Origin: Pelolinea submarina
Lineage (GTDB): Bacteria > Chloroflexota > Anaerolineae > Anaerolineales > Anaerolineaceae
DNA length: 64,000 nt
Assembly: GCF_003966975.1 (NCBI RefSeq)
Contig: NZ_AP018437.1
Coordinates: 1,984,001 to 2,048,000, forward strand
Direction of reading: 5' to 3'
Shown here: positions 41,464-50,828 of the stretch, piece after piece
Numbering within the stretch: position 1 is the first letter of the stretch
Layout of the letters: each line of letters opens with the position of its first letter
Program-made: the position numbers and the translations under genes
The notes under the pieces: model-generated
The model's database searches: none
What the model was told of the DNA's origin: nothing
The model's input: only the letters and a program-made list of their open reading frames with translations

Positions 41464-42418
41464 TCAGTCCCATTTTTTCTTTGAAGTAAGGAATTGTCTT
41501 GAGAAGACCGCTTTTAAGGTCATATTTGGGCGTCCATCCCAGAATTTCTATAGCACGGCTGATATCCGGCTGCCTGCGCAGCGGATCGTCACCGGCTACT
41601 TTGCCTACCTGATAGATATTCTCTGACGGATTATCGAGCAGGCTGTTGACCAAATTGGCTAATTCGATAATGGTGAACTCGTCCGGATTGCCAATGTTGA
41701 CCGGCATGCTCTCGGTTGAGAAAGCCAGCCCCAGAATACCGTCAACCAGGTCATCCACGTAGCAAAAACTGCGGGTTTGTTTACCGTCGCCGTAAATTGT
41801 CAGGCGCTCCTGGCGCAGGGCTTGCTGGATGAAGTTGGGGATAACGCGTCCATCGTCCAACCGCATACGCGGGCCGTAAGTATTGAAAATGCGCACAATA
41901 CCGGTATTCAGATTGTGGTAGCGGTGATAAGCCATCGTCAGGGCTTCAGCGAAGCGTTTGGCTTCGTCGTATACCGACCGCAAGCCGATTGGATCCACGT
42001 GGCCCCAATAATCCTCTTTTTGCGGGTGTTCTTGCGGGTCGCCGTAAATTTCACTGGTGGATGCCAGAATATAGCGGGCATTATGAGCGCGTGCCACCCC
42101 CAGGGTATTGTGGGTTCCCAATGCGCCGGCTTTCATGGTTTGGATAGGCAGATTGGGATATCCAAAGGGAGAAGCGGGGTTAGGGCTGGCAGGTGAAGCA
42201 AAGTGCAGTACCAAATCAATTTTTCCGGGCACAAAAATAAAATTCGCCACATCGTGCTTGATAAAATTGAAATGGGGATTGCCGGCTAAGTGAACCAGGT
42301 TATCCCGGCTGCCGGTGATGAAATTGTCCATTCCGATCACATCGTGACCGGTGTTGATAAGACGGTCGCATAAATGCGAACCTAAAAAACCTGCTACACC
42401 AGTTATTAAAACGCGCAT
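41453..42418 (-). CDS. UDP-glucuronate decarboxylase-like NAD-dependent epimerase
   Basis: The 321-residue short-chain dehydrogenase has the Rossmann [14 protein letters not shown] (7-20), [15 protein letters not shown], a [14 protein letters not shown] segment, the catalytic YDEAK (Tyr-x3-Lys) and [13 protein letters not shown]. The combination matches UXS enzymes that convert UDP-glucuronate to UDP-xylose. It would supply a sugar for envelope glycans with the neighbouring GtrA protein. The start ATG at 42418 is divergent from scpB. Confidence 0.9.
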   Translation of the reverse strand: MRVLITGVAGFLGSHLCDRLINTGHDVIGMDNFITGSRDNLVHLAGNPHFNFIKHDVANFIFVPGKIDLVLHFASPASPNPASPFGYPNLPIQTMKAGALGTHNTLGVARAHNARYILASTSEIYGDPQEHPQKEDYWGHVDPIGLRSVYDEAKRFAEALTMAYHRYHNLNTGIVRIFNTYGPRMRLDDGRVIPNFIQQALRQERLTIYGDGKQTRSFCYVDDLVDGILGLAFSTESMPVNIGNPDEFTIIELANLVNSLLDNPSENIYQVGKVAGDDPLRRQPDISRAIEILGWTPKYDLKSGLLKTIPYFKEKMGLNDL

Positions 42419-42480
42419 GGTTCTGATAGTTTCCTTATTCGAGTATAATCGTCAAAAAAGTACCGGGAATCAATTATAGC

Positions 42481-43053
42481 ATGAAGGATTTGAACGAAAT
42501 AAAAAGCGAACGCTCCCTGTCTGCGATCATCGAAGCATTATTATTCATTTCGACGTCGCCGATTTCTATTACTCAAATCGCCAAGGCATTGGATGAATCG
42601 GAAAAGAATATCCAAATCGCATTGGAAGAACTACAACAGTATTACGAAGAATCGCGCGGATTGATGCTGCAATGGCACAATAAAAGAGTCCAGTTGACCA
42701 CCGCGCCATATATGGGCGAATTAATTGAGAATTTCCTAGGTGTAGAAGTAACCACTACTTTATCTCAGGCAGCCTTGGAAGCATTGGCCATTGTGGCCTA
42801 CCGCCAACCGATTACGCGCCCTGAGATCGAAGAAGTCCGCGGTGTGAATAGCGACGGAGTTGTGCGGAACCTGCTCAGCAAAGGCTTGATCGAAGAAGTT
42901 GGACGGCGTGAAGGGGTCGGACGCCCGGTTTTGTATGCCACCACGGCAGATTTCCTGAGCTATTTCGGGCTGGCTTCTTTGGATGATCTGCCCGCTTTTG
43001 ACGTGATGCCCAGCGAACCGCCTCAAAATGGCCCGGCAATTCTGAAGGACTAA
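42481..43053 (+). CDS. scpB: Segregation and condensation protein B
   Basis: The 190-residue protein is the paired winged-helix ScpB: SLSAIIEALLFISTSPISITQIAKALD, ALEALAIVAYRQPITRPEIEEVRGVNSDGV and LISKG-like RNLLSKGLIEEVGRREGVGRPVLYATT are spread over residues 12-160. It is the kleisin partner in SMC condensin and helps chromosome segregation. ScpA is not in the window. A TATAAT lies at 42444-42449. The rluB-like gene follows after four bases. Confidence 0.95.
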   Translation: MKDLNEIKSERSLSAIIEALLFISTSPISITQIAKALDESEKNIQIALEELQQYYEESRGLMLQWHNKRVQLTTAPYMGELIENFLGVEVTTTLSQAALEALAIVAYRQPITRPEIEEVRGVNSDGVVRNLLSKGLIEEVGRREGVGRPVLYATTADFLSYFGLASLDDLPAFDVMPSEPPQNGPAILKD

Positions 43054-43057
43054 TTCA

Positions 43058-43780
43058 TTGGAAGAAATACGCTTACAAAAAATCCTGGCCGGCAGCGGTT
43101 ACGGCTCCCGTCGGGATTGTGAAAAATTAATTGAAGCCGGGCGAGTAAAAGTCAACGGCAAAGTGGCCGAACTGGGCCAAAAAGCCGATCCGACCAAAGA
43201 CCGCATCCAGGTGGATAAGGATGTTGTGCACGTGACGGCTGTGCCGGACATCTATATCGCGTTTTACAAACCCCGCCGTGTGCTTTCGGACATCAAAAAA
43301 ATTGACGATCGCAAAGTTGTGACGGATTATGTATCCTTGGATACACATTTGTTTATCGTGGGACGCTTGGACTATGACAGCGAAGGCCTGATTTTGCTGA
43401 CAAATAATGGGGATGTGGCGAATAAACTGACCCATCCGCGATATGAACACGAAAAAGAATATCACGTCATGGCTAATCGGGAACCGGATCAGGAACAGAT
43501 GAAAATATGGCGGCGCGGTGTCGTCATAGAGGGTGGGTATCGTACGTTGCCGGCCGAAGTGGATTTTCTACCTGGGAGCAACCGCAATTGGCTGCGAATT
43601 GTGATGAAGGAAGGCAAAAAACGTCAAATTCGCGAAATAGGGCTGGCGCTTGGCTTGCCCATCAAGCGCATCATCAGACAAAGAATTGCTACCATTCACC
43701 TGGGATGTCTAAAACCAGGTGAATGGCGTTACTTGTCTCAAAAAGAAATCAACGATTTGAAAAAAAGCTTATCACGCTGA
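43058..43780 (+). CDS. rluB: RsuA/RluB-family rRNA pseudouridine synthase
   Basis: The 240-residue protein has an N-terminal S4 RNA-binding domain (RLQKILAGSGYGSRRDCEKLI, about 5-60) and the catalytic domain with GRLDYDSEGLILLTNNGD (Asp about 109), KEYHVMA and EGKKRQIREIGLALG. It isomerises a uridine of 23S (RluB) or 16S (RsuA) rRNA; the pairing with scpB is typical of RluB. The start is TTG 43058 with AAGGA eight bases upstream. Confidence 0.93.
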   Translation: MEEIRLQKILAGSGYGSRRDCEKLIEAGRVKVNGKVAELGQKADPTKDRIQVDKDVVHVTAVPDIYIAFYKPRRVLSDIKKIDDRKVVTDYVSLDTHLFIVGRLDYDSEGLILLTNNGDVANKLTHPRYEHEKEYHVMANREPDQEQMKIWRRGVVIEGGYRTLPAEVDFLPGSNRNWLRIVMKEGKKRQIREIGLALGLPIKRIIRQRIATIHLGCLKPGEWRYLSQKEINDLKKSLSR

Positions 43781-43794
43781 CGATTATCGATAGA

Positions 43795-44499
43795 TTATTC
43801 GGTTGAGATGGGTAATCGATCGGTGATTTGCTTGATATCGGCATCTGTCAGGATGTTCTTCTTTGCGTTCTGACGTAAAACATCTTTAAATTTGTCCGGC
43901 GTCAGGTTAATCACCGGAGCGTTATCGGTGTGTAGCTCAACTTTTTCAGAATAGAATAAGTTTACAACCTGGGGATCAGCGTTAATTGTAAGTTTATTCT
44001 TCTGCAAGTAATTCTGATAGTCCTTTATCAGATCCTTGTCTTCTTTCTCAATGCTGGGAATACCCTCTTGCGCGAATGTCCGTGTAAAGAAGCCCGGGCC
44101 GCCTTTTTGCTGGTAGCGCTGCTTTTCAGTATTATAGGAGATGGTTCCCGAATGGTAATAAGGCAAAATGAGATAAACACCGGCAGGTCCGATTAACAAG
44201 TGCGGAACATCCGTCATGTAGTTGTATAACGTGTATTGATTGTTCAACCCTTTCAAGGATGAAGCGACAATCTCGTCCGGGCGGGGGGACCGGCCCCATT
44301 TATTAGCCATATAAATACTTACCTGCACCAGCAGGTAAGCCGGGATTAAGATTAGATATGCGTAGGTTAACTGCGATTTGTTGCTGTCGCTTAACGACCA
44401 AAGAAAACCAAGCGTGAGCATAGCCATAGAAAAGTACAAAATAACCTGGCTGAGAATTTTTCTTTTTTTGATGAGTTTTTGATTATTGTAGATTTTCAT
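43795..44499 (-). CDS. Membrane protein with a NERD-like region, function unknown
   Basis: The 234-residue protein has two close N-terminal membrane spans (about 17-34 and 45-62). A soluble part contains IVASSLKGLNNQYTLYNYM and HLLIGPAGVYLILPYYHSG, which recall the nuclease-related NERD domain. The catalytic acidic and Lys residues of NERD are not clearly present. The C-terminus is Lys/Asp-rich. It lies nine bases after plsX on the same strand; I cannot assign a role. Confidence 0.6.
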   Translation of the reverse strand: MKIYNNQKLIKKRKILSQVILYFSMAMLTLGFLWSLSDSNKSQLTYAYLILIPAYLLVQVSIYMANKWGRSPRPDEIVASSLKGLNNQYTLYNYMTDVPHLLIGPAGVYLILPYYHSGTISYNTEKQRYQQKGGPGFFTRTFAQEGIPSIEKEDKDLIKDYQNYLQKNKLTINADPQVVNLFYSEKVELHTDNAPVINLTPDKFKDVLRQNAKKNILTDADIKQITDRLPISTE

Positions 44500-44508
44500 A
44501 TATTTTTT

Positions 44509-45525
44509 TTACCTGAAAAGACCTTTCCTTATTGATAAATTATTCGCAATATCTGTCCGCAGATGTTCGAGCAGGTTATTCTTTATTGCGTTGTTGGCCA
44601 ATAATAGCGCGCTGGTAATAGCGTGAGCATCTGAACGACCATGGCCTACGAAAACGAGGCCATCAATACCCAGTAAAGGAGCTGCGCCCACTTCACTGGG
44701 ATCAACCAATCCTTTGACCTTGGCGAAAGCCGGTTTAGCCAGCAAAGCGCCCATCTTTGTGCTGAAAGAGCGCATTAACTCGGCTTTAAGAGTATCTGTG
44801 ATTAGCTTTGCCACGGCTTCACTCCCTTTGGTCAGGATATTCCCTGTAAAACCATCGGTGACAACTACATCAGCCTCACCGCCAAACAACTCTTTCCCCT
44901 CGATGTTGCCGATGAAGTTCAGGCTGCTCTTTTCAAGCAGTTTATAGGTTTCTTTGACTAATTCGTTGCCTTTGCCGGCTTCTTCACCGTTTGAAAGCAG
45001 TCCCACACGCGGTTTTTCAATATTAAGGATGTGTTGCGCATAGATATTGCCCATGATGGCAAATTGCAGGAGGAAATCCGGCCGACAATCCGCGTTGGCG
45101 CCGATATCCAGAACAATACATTTATCTTTTTGGGTTGGGAAGAGCGCGGTGAGTGCCGGGCGCTGCACACCTTTAATACGACCAAGTACCCGCAGGGCAT
45201 TGAACATGGCGCCGCCGGTGTTTCCCGCTGTTACAAAAGCATCTCCTTGGCCTTCTTTGACCAATTGCACGCCTATGGCCATGGAATTATTGGGTTTGGA
45301 GCGTGCGGATTCTACCGGTTTGTCCCACATTTCAACAACTTCGGGAGCGTGAACGATAGAAATTAATGAGTTTCCGGGAGAAAGCTGTTCCAGTTTGGGG
45401 CGGATAATTTCTTCATTTCCGACCAGGATAATGGGTTCATCAAGGACTTTTACTGCCTCAATGGCTCCCAAAATCTCCGGATCCGGATATTTATCACTGC
45501 CCATCGCATCAAGAATGATTGTCAT
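44509..45525 (-). CDS. plsX: Phosphate acyltransferase
   Basis: The 338-residue protein matches PlsX: MTIILDAMGSDKYPDPEI at the start, VVEMWDKPVESARSKPNNSM, VTAGNTGGAMFNALRVLGRI and the C-terminal GAAPLLGIDGLVFVGHGRSDAHA. It makes acyl-phosphate from acyl-ACP for phospholipid synthesis at the membrane. The usual neighbours fabD/fabG/acpP are absent; the small membrane protein gene follows instead. Its promoter region is shared with the divergent tRNA-Leu. Confidence 0.96.
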   Translation of the reverse strand: MTIILDAMGSDKYPDPEILGAIEAVKVLDEPIILVGNEEIIRPKLEQLSPGNSLISIVHAPEVVEMWDKPVESARSKPNNSMAIGVQLVKEGQGDAFVTAGNTGGAMFNALRVLGRIKGVQRPALTALFPTQKDKCIVLDIGANADCRPDFLLQFAIMGNIYAQHILNIEKPRVGLLSNGEEAGKGNELVKETYKLLEKSSLNFIGNIEGKELFGGEADVVVTDGFTGNILTKGSEAVAKLITDTLKAELMRSFSTKMGALLAKPAFAKVKGLVDPSEVGAAPLLGIDGLVFVGHGRSDAHAITSALLLANNAIKNNLLEHLRTDIANNLSIRKGLFR

Positions 45526-45557
45526 AATTACCTCAGATGAATATTTTTTATACTAAC

Positions 45558-45585
45558 TTGACACACAAATATAGCCGATTATAAT
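45558..45585 (+). promoter_or_regulatory. Consensus sigma-70 promoter of tRNA-Leu
   Basis: TTGACA (45558-45563) and TATAAT (45580-45585) match consensus exactly with a 16-base spacer. Transcription should start within about five bases of the tRNA 5' end. Confidence 0.85.
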
Positions 45586-45596
45586 AGCTAAACTTC

Positions 45597-45678
45597 GCGC
45601 TGGTGCTGGAATTGGCAGACAGGCATGGTTGAGGGCCATGTGCCGCAAGGCGTGGGGGTTCAAGTCCCCCCCAGCGCA
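45597..45678 (+). tRNA. tRNA-Leu (anticodon GAG)
   Basis: The class II cloverleaf has a 7-bp acceptor stem GCGCTGG/CCAGCGC and an anticodon stem CATGG/CCATG with loop TTGAGGG, giving anticodon GAG. The extra arm is TGCCGCAAGGCG and the T arm GGGGG/CCCCC. CCA is not encoded. A consensus promoter precedes and a terminator follows. Confidence 0.97.
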
Positions 45679-45682
45679 TTTT

Positions 45683-45706
45683 AAAACCACCTATGTGGTT
45701 TTTTTT
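45683..45706. terminator. Terminator between tRNA-Leu and tatD
   Basis: AAAACCAC / GTGGTTTT (45683-45690 and 45695-45702) with a 4-base loop is followed by TTTT; the reverse strand also ends in a T run, so it can serve the convergent tatD gene. Confidence 0.85.
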
Positions 45707-45708
45707 GT

Positions 45709-46524
45709 TTAATTCCCATTCCAATCAAAAAGTTCCTGCGCATTCCTGTAAGTAATTTGGATTGCCGTATCCAAACTTATTCCCAAAGTATTGGAAATTT
45801 CTTCAACCACATATTGAACAAATGCCGGTTCGTTGCGTTTCCCACGGTTGGGATGGGGTGCCAGGTAGGGGGAATCAGTCTCGGTGATAAGGTGTTCAAT
45901 ACCGGCCTTCCCAACCTGAGCGCGCAAGCCTTGCGCATTCTTGAAAGTGATTGTCCCGCTGATACCTAACAGAAAATGATGTTGAAGGGCAAATTGGGCG
46001 ATTTCAGGGTGACCGGAATAGGAATGGAGCACACCCGGATGCAATCTGAGTGAATTATTATTTCTCGCCAGGCTCTTCACCCATTTGGCCAGAATTTCAA
46101 GGACGTCCTGCTCAGCTTCGCGGATGTGAATGCAGACCGGCAGTTCGTACTTCGCAGCCAGATCCAGCATGTGCTGGAAAATAAATACCTGGTCTTCGTG
46201 GGAAGCCCAGGTACGGTAATAATCCAGACCAATTTCGCCAATGGCTTTGATATTGCCTGTATTAGCCTTCAGGAGGGCTTCTACGGCCTCGATCTGTGCC
46301 AAACTGACCTGATTAGCATAATTAGGGTGGATGCCCACTGCGGCATACAACCAGCCCGGATGCTCACGGCTAAGTTCAAGCGCCTGTACGCTGGTATCTA
46401 CATCGATACCCGGAACCAGGATTTTTACAATACCTGCTTCTTTAGCGCGTTTTAAAACTTCGGGCAAGTCGTCCGAAAACTCTTCCAGGTACAAATGGCA
46501 GTGGGTATCGCAGCGTCCAGTCAA
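45709..46524 (-). CDS. tatD: TatD-family metal-dependent DNase
   Basis: The 271-residue TIM-barrel protein has the metal ligands of TatD: CDTHCHLYLEEF at the start, KAIGEIGLDYYR, PVCIHIREA, LHSYSG and ITETDSPYLAPHPNRGKRNEP. It is probably a 3'-5' deoxyribonuclease or a hydrolase acting on D-aminoacyl-tRNA. It overlaps nothing, but its start is one base after the phosphohexomutase stop, so both share a transcript. Confidence 0.95.
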   Translation of the reverse strand: MTGRCDTHCHLYLEEFSDDLPEVLKRAKEAGIVKILVPGIDVDTSVQALELSREHPGWLYAAVGIHPNYANQVSLAQIEAVEALLKANTGNIKAIGEIGLDYYRTWASHEDQVFIFQHMLDLAAKYELPVCIHIREAEQDVLEILAKWVKSLARNNNSLRLHPGVLHSYSGHPEIAQFALQHHFLLGISGTITFKNAQGLRAQVGKAGIEHLITETDSPYLAPHPNRGKRNEPAFVQYVVEEISNTLGISLDTAIQITYRNAQELFDWNGN

Positions 46525-47946
46525 CTACTTGATTCCGGCAATCTTTAAACCGCTCTCCAGGATTTCAGGAATTTTGTCCTTATGCGTGGTTTCGCAGTAC
46601 ACCCGCATCAGGGGTTCGGTACCGGAGAATCGGATCAATAGCCAGCCGCCGTCTTCCAAGCAGAATTTAAAACCGTCGGTTGAGTTGATGCCCGTCACTT
46701 TCAAACCGGCCACCTCGCTGGGTTCGGCTGCGATAATCTTCTCTTCACGCATCTTTCGGTCGCCCGTGAAGCGTGTGTCGATGCGGTCATAATAATGCGC
46801 TCCAACCTTGCTGAAGAGCAGTTCCAGCAGCTCTGAAGGTTTCTTATCCAGCTTGACCATCATATCCAGGATGTAAAGGCCGGCCAGAATTCCGTCGCGT
46901 TCGGGCACATTACCGCGGAACGCAAAACCACCGGACTCTTCACCGCCGATCATCGCGTCGGTTTCCACCATCTTGGGGGCAATATATTTGAATCCCACAC
47001 CGGTTTCATAGACCGGGATATTGTACATTTTCCCCAATTTATCCAGCATGCTGGTGGTGGAAAGGGTTTTTACAATTGCACCGCGTTCACCGCGGACTTC
47101 CAACAGATAATATGCCAACAGGCCGAATACCTGGAGTTGGTTGATGAAAACACCTTTTTCATCTCCCAATCCAAAGCGATCCGCGTCACCGTCGTTGATC
47201 AGGAGCACGTCCGAACCGCGTTTTACAGTTTCAGATAAACCGACATCGATATTGGGCTGAATAGGTTCAGGCCGTTTCATCTCAGGGAAAATGGGATTGC
47301 GCTGGTTGTGGATCTCTTCGATGACGGTTTTTCCGCCATCCAGGAAACGCGGGAACCAACCCGCGCCGTTACCCCACATGCAATCAATCAGCACCTTGTA
47401 ACCTTTTTGTTTAATAGGTTCCAGGTCGATCAGGTTTTTGATGTGTTCAACGTAAGATTCGGTTGGGTCGTAGTCTTCAATCAGCCCCTGGTTCATGGCT
47501 TTGTCGGCGTCCAATGATTTGACCTGGCTGAGGTCCTTGGGCAGCATACTCTCGATTTTTGTCAATCCATCCGGTGCGACCGCGCCGCCGTGTTCATCAC
47601 GCACTTTGAAACCATTGTCAACCGGCGGATTATGTGAAGCTGTAATATTGATAGCTCCAATAGATTTCGTACTGACAACCGAATAGGAAATTACCGGTGT
47701 AGGCGTGGCAGCATTGGTCAAAAATACCTTGTACCCGTTGCCTGCCAATACCTCCGCAGCGGTTTTAGCGAAATGTTCGGATAAAAAGCGTTTGTCATAT
47801 CCGATCACAATTTTGTTATTGGGGGAATTCAGAGATTTAAGATAGGACGCATAAGCTTGAGAACAGCGCCTGACGTTATCAAACGTATAATCTTCCGCAA
47901 TCGTCGCTCGCCAACCGTCAGTTCCAAATTTTATTTTCTCAGCCAT
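46525..47946 (-). CDS. Phosphoglucomutase/phosphomannomutase
   Basis: The 473-residue protein has the four domains of the alpha-D-phosphohexomutase family: [17 protein letters not shown], the phosphoserine loop [16 protein letters not shown] (Ser about 103), the Mg loop [15 protein letters not shown] and the C-terminal [15 protein letters not shown]. It interconverts hexose 1- and 6-phosphates for glycogen or glycan precursors. Preference for glucose or mannose cannot be told. It heads a unit with tatD. Confidence 0.95.
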   Translation of the reverse strand: MAEKIKFGTDGWRATIAEDYTFDNVRRCSQAYASYLKSLNSPNNKIVIGYDKRFLSEHFAKTAAEVLAGNGYKVFLTNAATPTPVISYSVVSTKSIGAINITASHNPPVDNGFKVRDEHGGAVAPDGLTKIESMLPKDLSQVKSLDADKAMNQGLIEDYDPTESYVEHIKNLIDLEPIKQKGYKVLIDCMWGNGAGWFPRFLDGGKTVIEEIHNQRNPIFPEMKRPEPIQPNIDVGLSETVKRGSDVLLINDGDADRFGLGDEKGVFINQLQVFGLLAYYLLEVRGERGAIVKTLSTTSMLDKLGKMYNIPVYETGVGFKYIAPKMVETDAMIGGEESGGFAFRGNVPERDGILAGLYILDMMVKLDKKPSELLELLFSKVGAHYYDRIDTRFTGDRKMREEKIIAAEPSEVAGLKVTGINSTDGFKFCLEDGGWLLIRFSGTEPLMRVYCETTHKDKIPEILESGLKIAGIK

Positions 47947-48043
47947 TCATCCTCCAGAGTCATTTTTCTTGTTATTATATCAATCAGTATCATAATCAAG
48001 TTTAGAATATAAATGGTATGGAGAAATGTAGAGAATTATTAAT

Positions 48044-49117
48044 ATGACTAGAGGTGTAGCGCTAGGGTTCAGCGGCGGTGTGGACAGCACATTGGCGGCG
48101 GTTAAGTTAACAGAAATGGACTACCAGGTCCATGCTGTCCATTTAAACATGTGGAAGTGGGGTGCTGAAGAAGCGGGTGAAACGGTCTTTCAACAGCATG
48201 CCATTGAACTTCAACAGGTTGCTGGAGTGCAATTAGCTTCGATTGACGCTTCCGAATCCATGCGAAAACTGGTGATTGAGGATTTCAACCAACAGCTCTC
48301 CTTAGGCAATACACCCAGCCCATGTATTCGCTGCAATCCACTGGTCAAGTTCAAGCTTTTATTGGATTATGCCGATGCGCACGATTTACAGTACATCGCC
48401 ACCGGGCACTACGCACGCGTTCAGCGAGCGGAAGACGGCCAATATCAACTACTGCGTGCTTTGGACCATTCAAAAGACCAATCTTACATGCTCTGCTACC
48501 TTACACAGGCGATCCTCTCACGAACTTTGTTCCCGTTGGGGCAATCGCAGAAAACCGAAATCAAGCAGACTGCGCATGATTTGGGCTTGTCCGTGTCTGA
48601 ACAACCCGAAAGCCAGGACCTGTGTTTCCTCAACCAACATTCCTACCAGGAATTCGTCAAACATTTTTCGCCCGATATTCTCGTACCCGGATATATTGTC
48701 AACCGGCAGGGCGAAGTGTTGGGCCGGCATGAAGGCCTGGCACTCTATACCATCGGCCAGCGGAAAGGCATTCGTATCGCCGCCGAAGAAGCATACTATG
48801 TCATTGAAAAAGACACTGTCAACAATCAACTGGTCGTCGGTTTTCTGAACGAATTGGGAAAAAAACAAATGCGGGTGGAAAAAACAAATTGGATATCCGG
48901 ATCAATTCCGGATGAGTATGAATGTGATGTTAAAATCAGGTATCGCGCGAAGATTGTACCTGCTCGGCTGGAACGCATTGGCAAAAGCAATGATTATGAA
49001 GTTCATTTCCGGGAGGAATTGCGAGATATCACTCCCGGTCAGTTTGCGGTATTTTACCGGAATGATCAGGTGTTAGGCGGAGGCATGATTAGTAAGGTGG
49101 TGAGCAATAATGTTTAA
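48044..49117 (+). CDS. mnmA: tRNA-uridine 2-sulfurtransferase
   Basis: The 357-residue protein has the PP-loop GFSGGVDSTLAA (8-19), VHLNMWKWG, the first catalytic Cys in TPSPCIRCNP (about 85-94), GHYARV, DQSYMLCYL and the second Cys in SQDLCFL (about 187). It thiolates U34 of tRNA Lys, Glu and Gln. The MnmA insert after VHLNMW is shorter than in E. coli. The next gene overlaps its end by eight bases. Confidence 0.96.
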   Translation: MTRGVALGFSGGVDSTLAAVKLTEMDYQVHAVHLNMWKWGAEEAGETVFQQHAIELQQVAGVQLASIDASESMRKLVIEDFNQQLSLGNTPSPCIRCNPLVKFKLLLDYADAHDLQYIATGHYARVQRAEDGQYQLLRALDHSKDQSYMLCYLTQAILSRTLFPLGQSQKTEIKQTAHDLGLSVSEQPESQDLCFLNQHSYQEFVKHFSPDILVPGYIVNRQGEVLGRHEGLALYTIGQRKGIRIAAEEAYYVIEKDTVNNQLVVGFLNELGKKQMRVEKTNWISGSIPDEYECDVKIRYRAKIVPARLERIGKSNDYEVHFREELRDITPGQFAVFYRNDQVLGGGMISKVVSNNV

Positions 49118-49391
49118 TATGACATTTCCCACTTTTATATTGGGCAGTATGATCGCCTGGTTAATCGGTGCTTTAGTGCACCTCGTTGCCGGCGGAAAAC
49201 TTTTGCGCCTGGTGTTTTGCCTGATTTTTTCCTGGATTGGTTTTTGGAGCGGGAATTATTTTGGAAATAACCTGGGCCTGAATATCCTCCAATATGGGCA
49301 AATCAATTACGGGCCGGCTTTGTTATTAAGTGTGATCGCTGCTTTGTTCGGTTTTTGGCTGTCCGGTGAAAATCGGGAAGAGGACGAATAA
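49110..49391 (+). CDS. Small three-span membrane protein, function unknown
   Basis: The 93-residue protein has three hydrophobic spans with many Gly and Trp residues (ILGSMIAWLIGALVHLVAGG, LVFCLIFSWIGFWSGNYFG, LLSVIAALFGFWLSG) and an acidic tail. Gly-rich pairs at helix ends recall the GlsB/YeaQ family, but the match is weak. It overlaps mnmA by eight bases and precedes trmI by 28 bases, so it is part of this tRNA-modification transcript. Confidence 0.8.
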   Translation: MFNMTFPTFILGSMIAWLIGALVHLVAGGKLLRLVFCLIFSWIGFWSGNYFGNNLGLNILQYGQINYGPALLLSVIAALFGFWLSGENREEDE

Positions 49392-49419
49392 TATTGGTAA
49401 GTGAAGAAGGAAGAATCTT

Positions 49420-50250
49420 TTGAGTTGGCTTTCAACAAGCGAGACAGCAGCCGCAGGCGACCTGGTCGCCCTGGCATCCACCAAGACGAATTATTTTATT
49501 TTCCGTCTGGAAGAGGGCGGAAAATTTGAAACACACCGCGGAATTATCCGTCATGACGACCTGATTGGCTCTCAATGGGGGACTGAGGTGTTCAGCCATA
49601 AAGGCAGCCCGTTTTATTTATTGCAGCCGGGAATATACGAGATCCTTTCAAATACCAAACGCAACACCCAGATTATGTATCCAAAAGATATCGGGTTTAT
49701 TTTGATGAAGATGAATATCGCTCCCGGTACCACGATAATTGAAGCAGGTACCGGTTCTGGCGGTTTAACTCAAATCCTAGCGCTGATGGTGGGTAAAGAA
49801 GGACATGTATATACCTATGACCGGCGGGAAGAAATGACCAACCTGGCGCGTAAAAATGTCCAAAGGTTGGGTTTGCAGGGTAACGTAACATTTTATGGTC
49901 ACAGCGTAGAAGAAGGTTTTGAGCAGAAGGATGTGGACGCTGTCTTTTTAGATTTGCCCAATCCTTATGATTTTGTCCAGCAGGTACGCGAAGCGTTGAT
50001 CCCGGGCGGGCAATTTGGCGCGCTGCTGCCGACAACCAACCAGGTGACCAAGCTTTTGTTGGAAATGCGTCGGGCTGATTTCGAATTCGTTGACGTAGTC
50101 GAGTTGATGCTGCGTTTCTATCAGGCAGAGGCGGAAAAATTCCGTCCCGTGGACCGCATGGTAGCCCATACAGGATATTTGGTATTCGGACGGCCGATAA
50201 ATCGTGCACCTATTGAGGAAAAAGAAGAAACAGTAGTCGAAAATTCATGA
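49420..50250 (+). CDS. trmI: tRNA (adenine-N1)-methyltransferase, TrmI type
   Basis: The 276-residue protein has a small N-terminal beta domain (about 1-70) and a SAM-binding domain with IEAGTGSGGLTQILALMVG (about 106-124), VYTYDRREEM, and VDAVFLDLPNPYDFVQQV, the family's DLPxP active-site motif. It methylates A58 (and possibly A57) of tRNA. Start TTG 49420 has AAGGAAG six bases upstream. It overlaps the TPR/zinc-ribbon gene by four bases. Confidence 0.93.
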   Translation: MSWLSTSETAAAGDLVALASTKTNYFIFRLEEGGKFETHRGIIRHDDLIGSQWGTEVFSHKGSPFYLLQPGIYEILSNTKRNTQIMYPKDIGFILMKMNIAPGTTIIEAGTGSGGLTQILALMVGKEGHVYTYDRREEMTNLARKNVQRLGLQGNVTFYGHSVEEGFEQKDVDAVFLDLPNPYDFVQQVREALIPGGQFGALLPTTNQVTKLLLEMRRADFEFVDVVELMLRFYQAEAEKFRPVDRMVAHTGYLVFGRPINRAPIEEKEETVVENS

Positions 50251-50828
50251 GAAGAGACAGATTCCCCGGGCGGCCAATCAGGCGGCCGATTCGCGGGCTG
50301 GCAGCTCGCCGGCCTGTTCCACCCAAGCTGCGCGAAGCCAACCAGCTTTATTCCACCGGTGACTATGAAAAGGCGGCCGGGTTGTATGTCCAAATGGCCC
50401 AGCGCGCGGAGCAAAACAGATTGCCGCAGGCAGCCAACCTGTATATGCGTGCGGGTATCTCGTATCTAAAATATGGTGATTTGGCGCAGACTCAAGCGCT
50501 GCTGCAAAAAAGCTTCCAGTATTGTATCGACCGAAAACGCTGGCCGCAGCTTCAGCGTATTTTAAAAGTCGCGTCGGCAGAACTGGATGCCGCCGGGCAG
50601 ACGGATTTGAAAAGTGATCTATATACCTGGGCCCATACGCAGTTGCTAGACGCCAATCAAACATTTCCGGACATTAGGGATAAAGCAAATGAACCTTCTA
50701 CCCAGGCGGTTGCGTTGCCGGCACATTGTCCAAATTGCGGCGGACCGGTTCAACCCAATGAAGTTGAGTGGTATGATAGCGAAAATCCAATTTGCGCATT
50801 TTGCGGTTCGATATTGAAAAATGACTAA
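50247..50828 (+). CDS. TPR-helix and zinc-ribbon protein, function unknown
   Basis: The 193-residue protein has an Arg/Pro-rich N-terminus (1-28) and a helical TPR-like section (ANQLYSTGDYEKAAGLYVQMA, AANLYMRAGISYLKYGDLAQTQALLQKSF, about 30-110). The C-terminal zinc ribbon reads CPNCGGPVQPNEVEW ... CAFCGS (about 152-188). No signal peptide is visible. It overlaps trmI upstream and the CoA Nudix gene downstream by four and eight bases, so all are co-translated. Confidence 0.82.
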   Translation: MRRDRFPGRPIRRPIRGLAARRPVPPKLREANQLYSTGDYEKAAGLYVQMAQRAEQNRLPQAANLYMRAGISYLKYGDLAQTQALLQKSFQYCIDRKRWPQLQRILKVASAELDAAGQTDLKSDLYTWAHTQLLDANQTFPDIRDKANEPSTQAVALPAHCPNCGGPVQPNEVEWYDSENPICAFCGSILKND

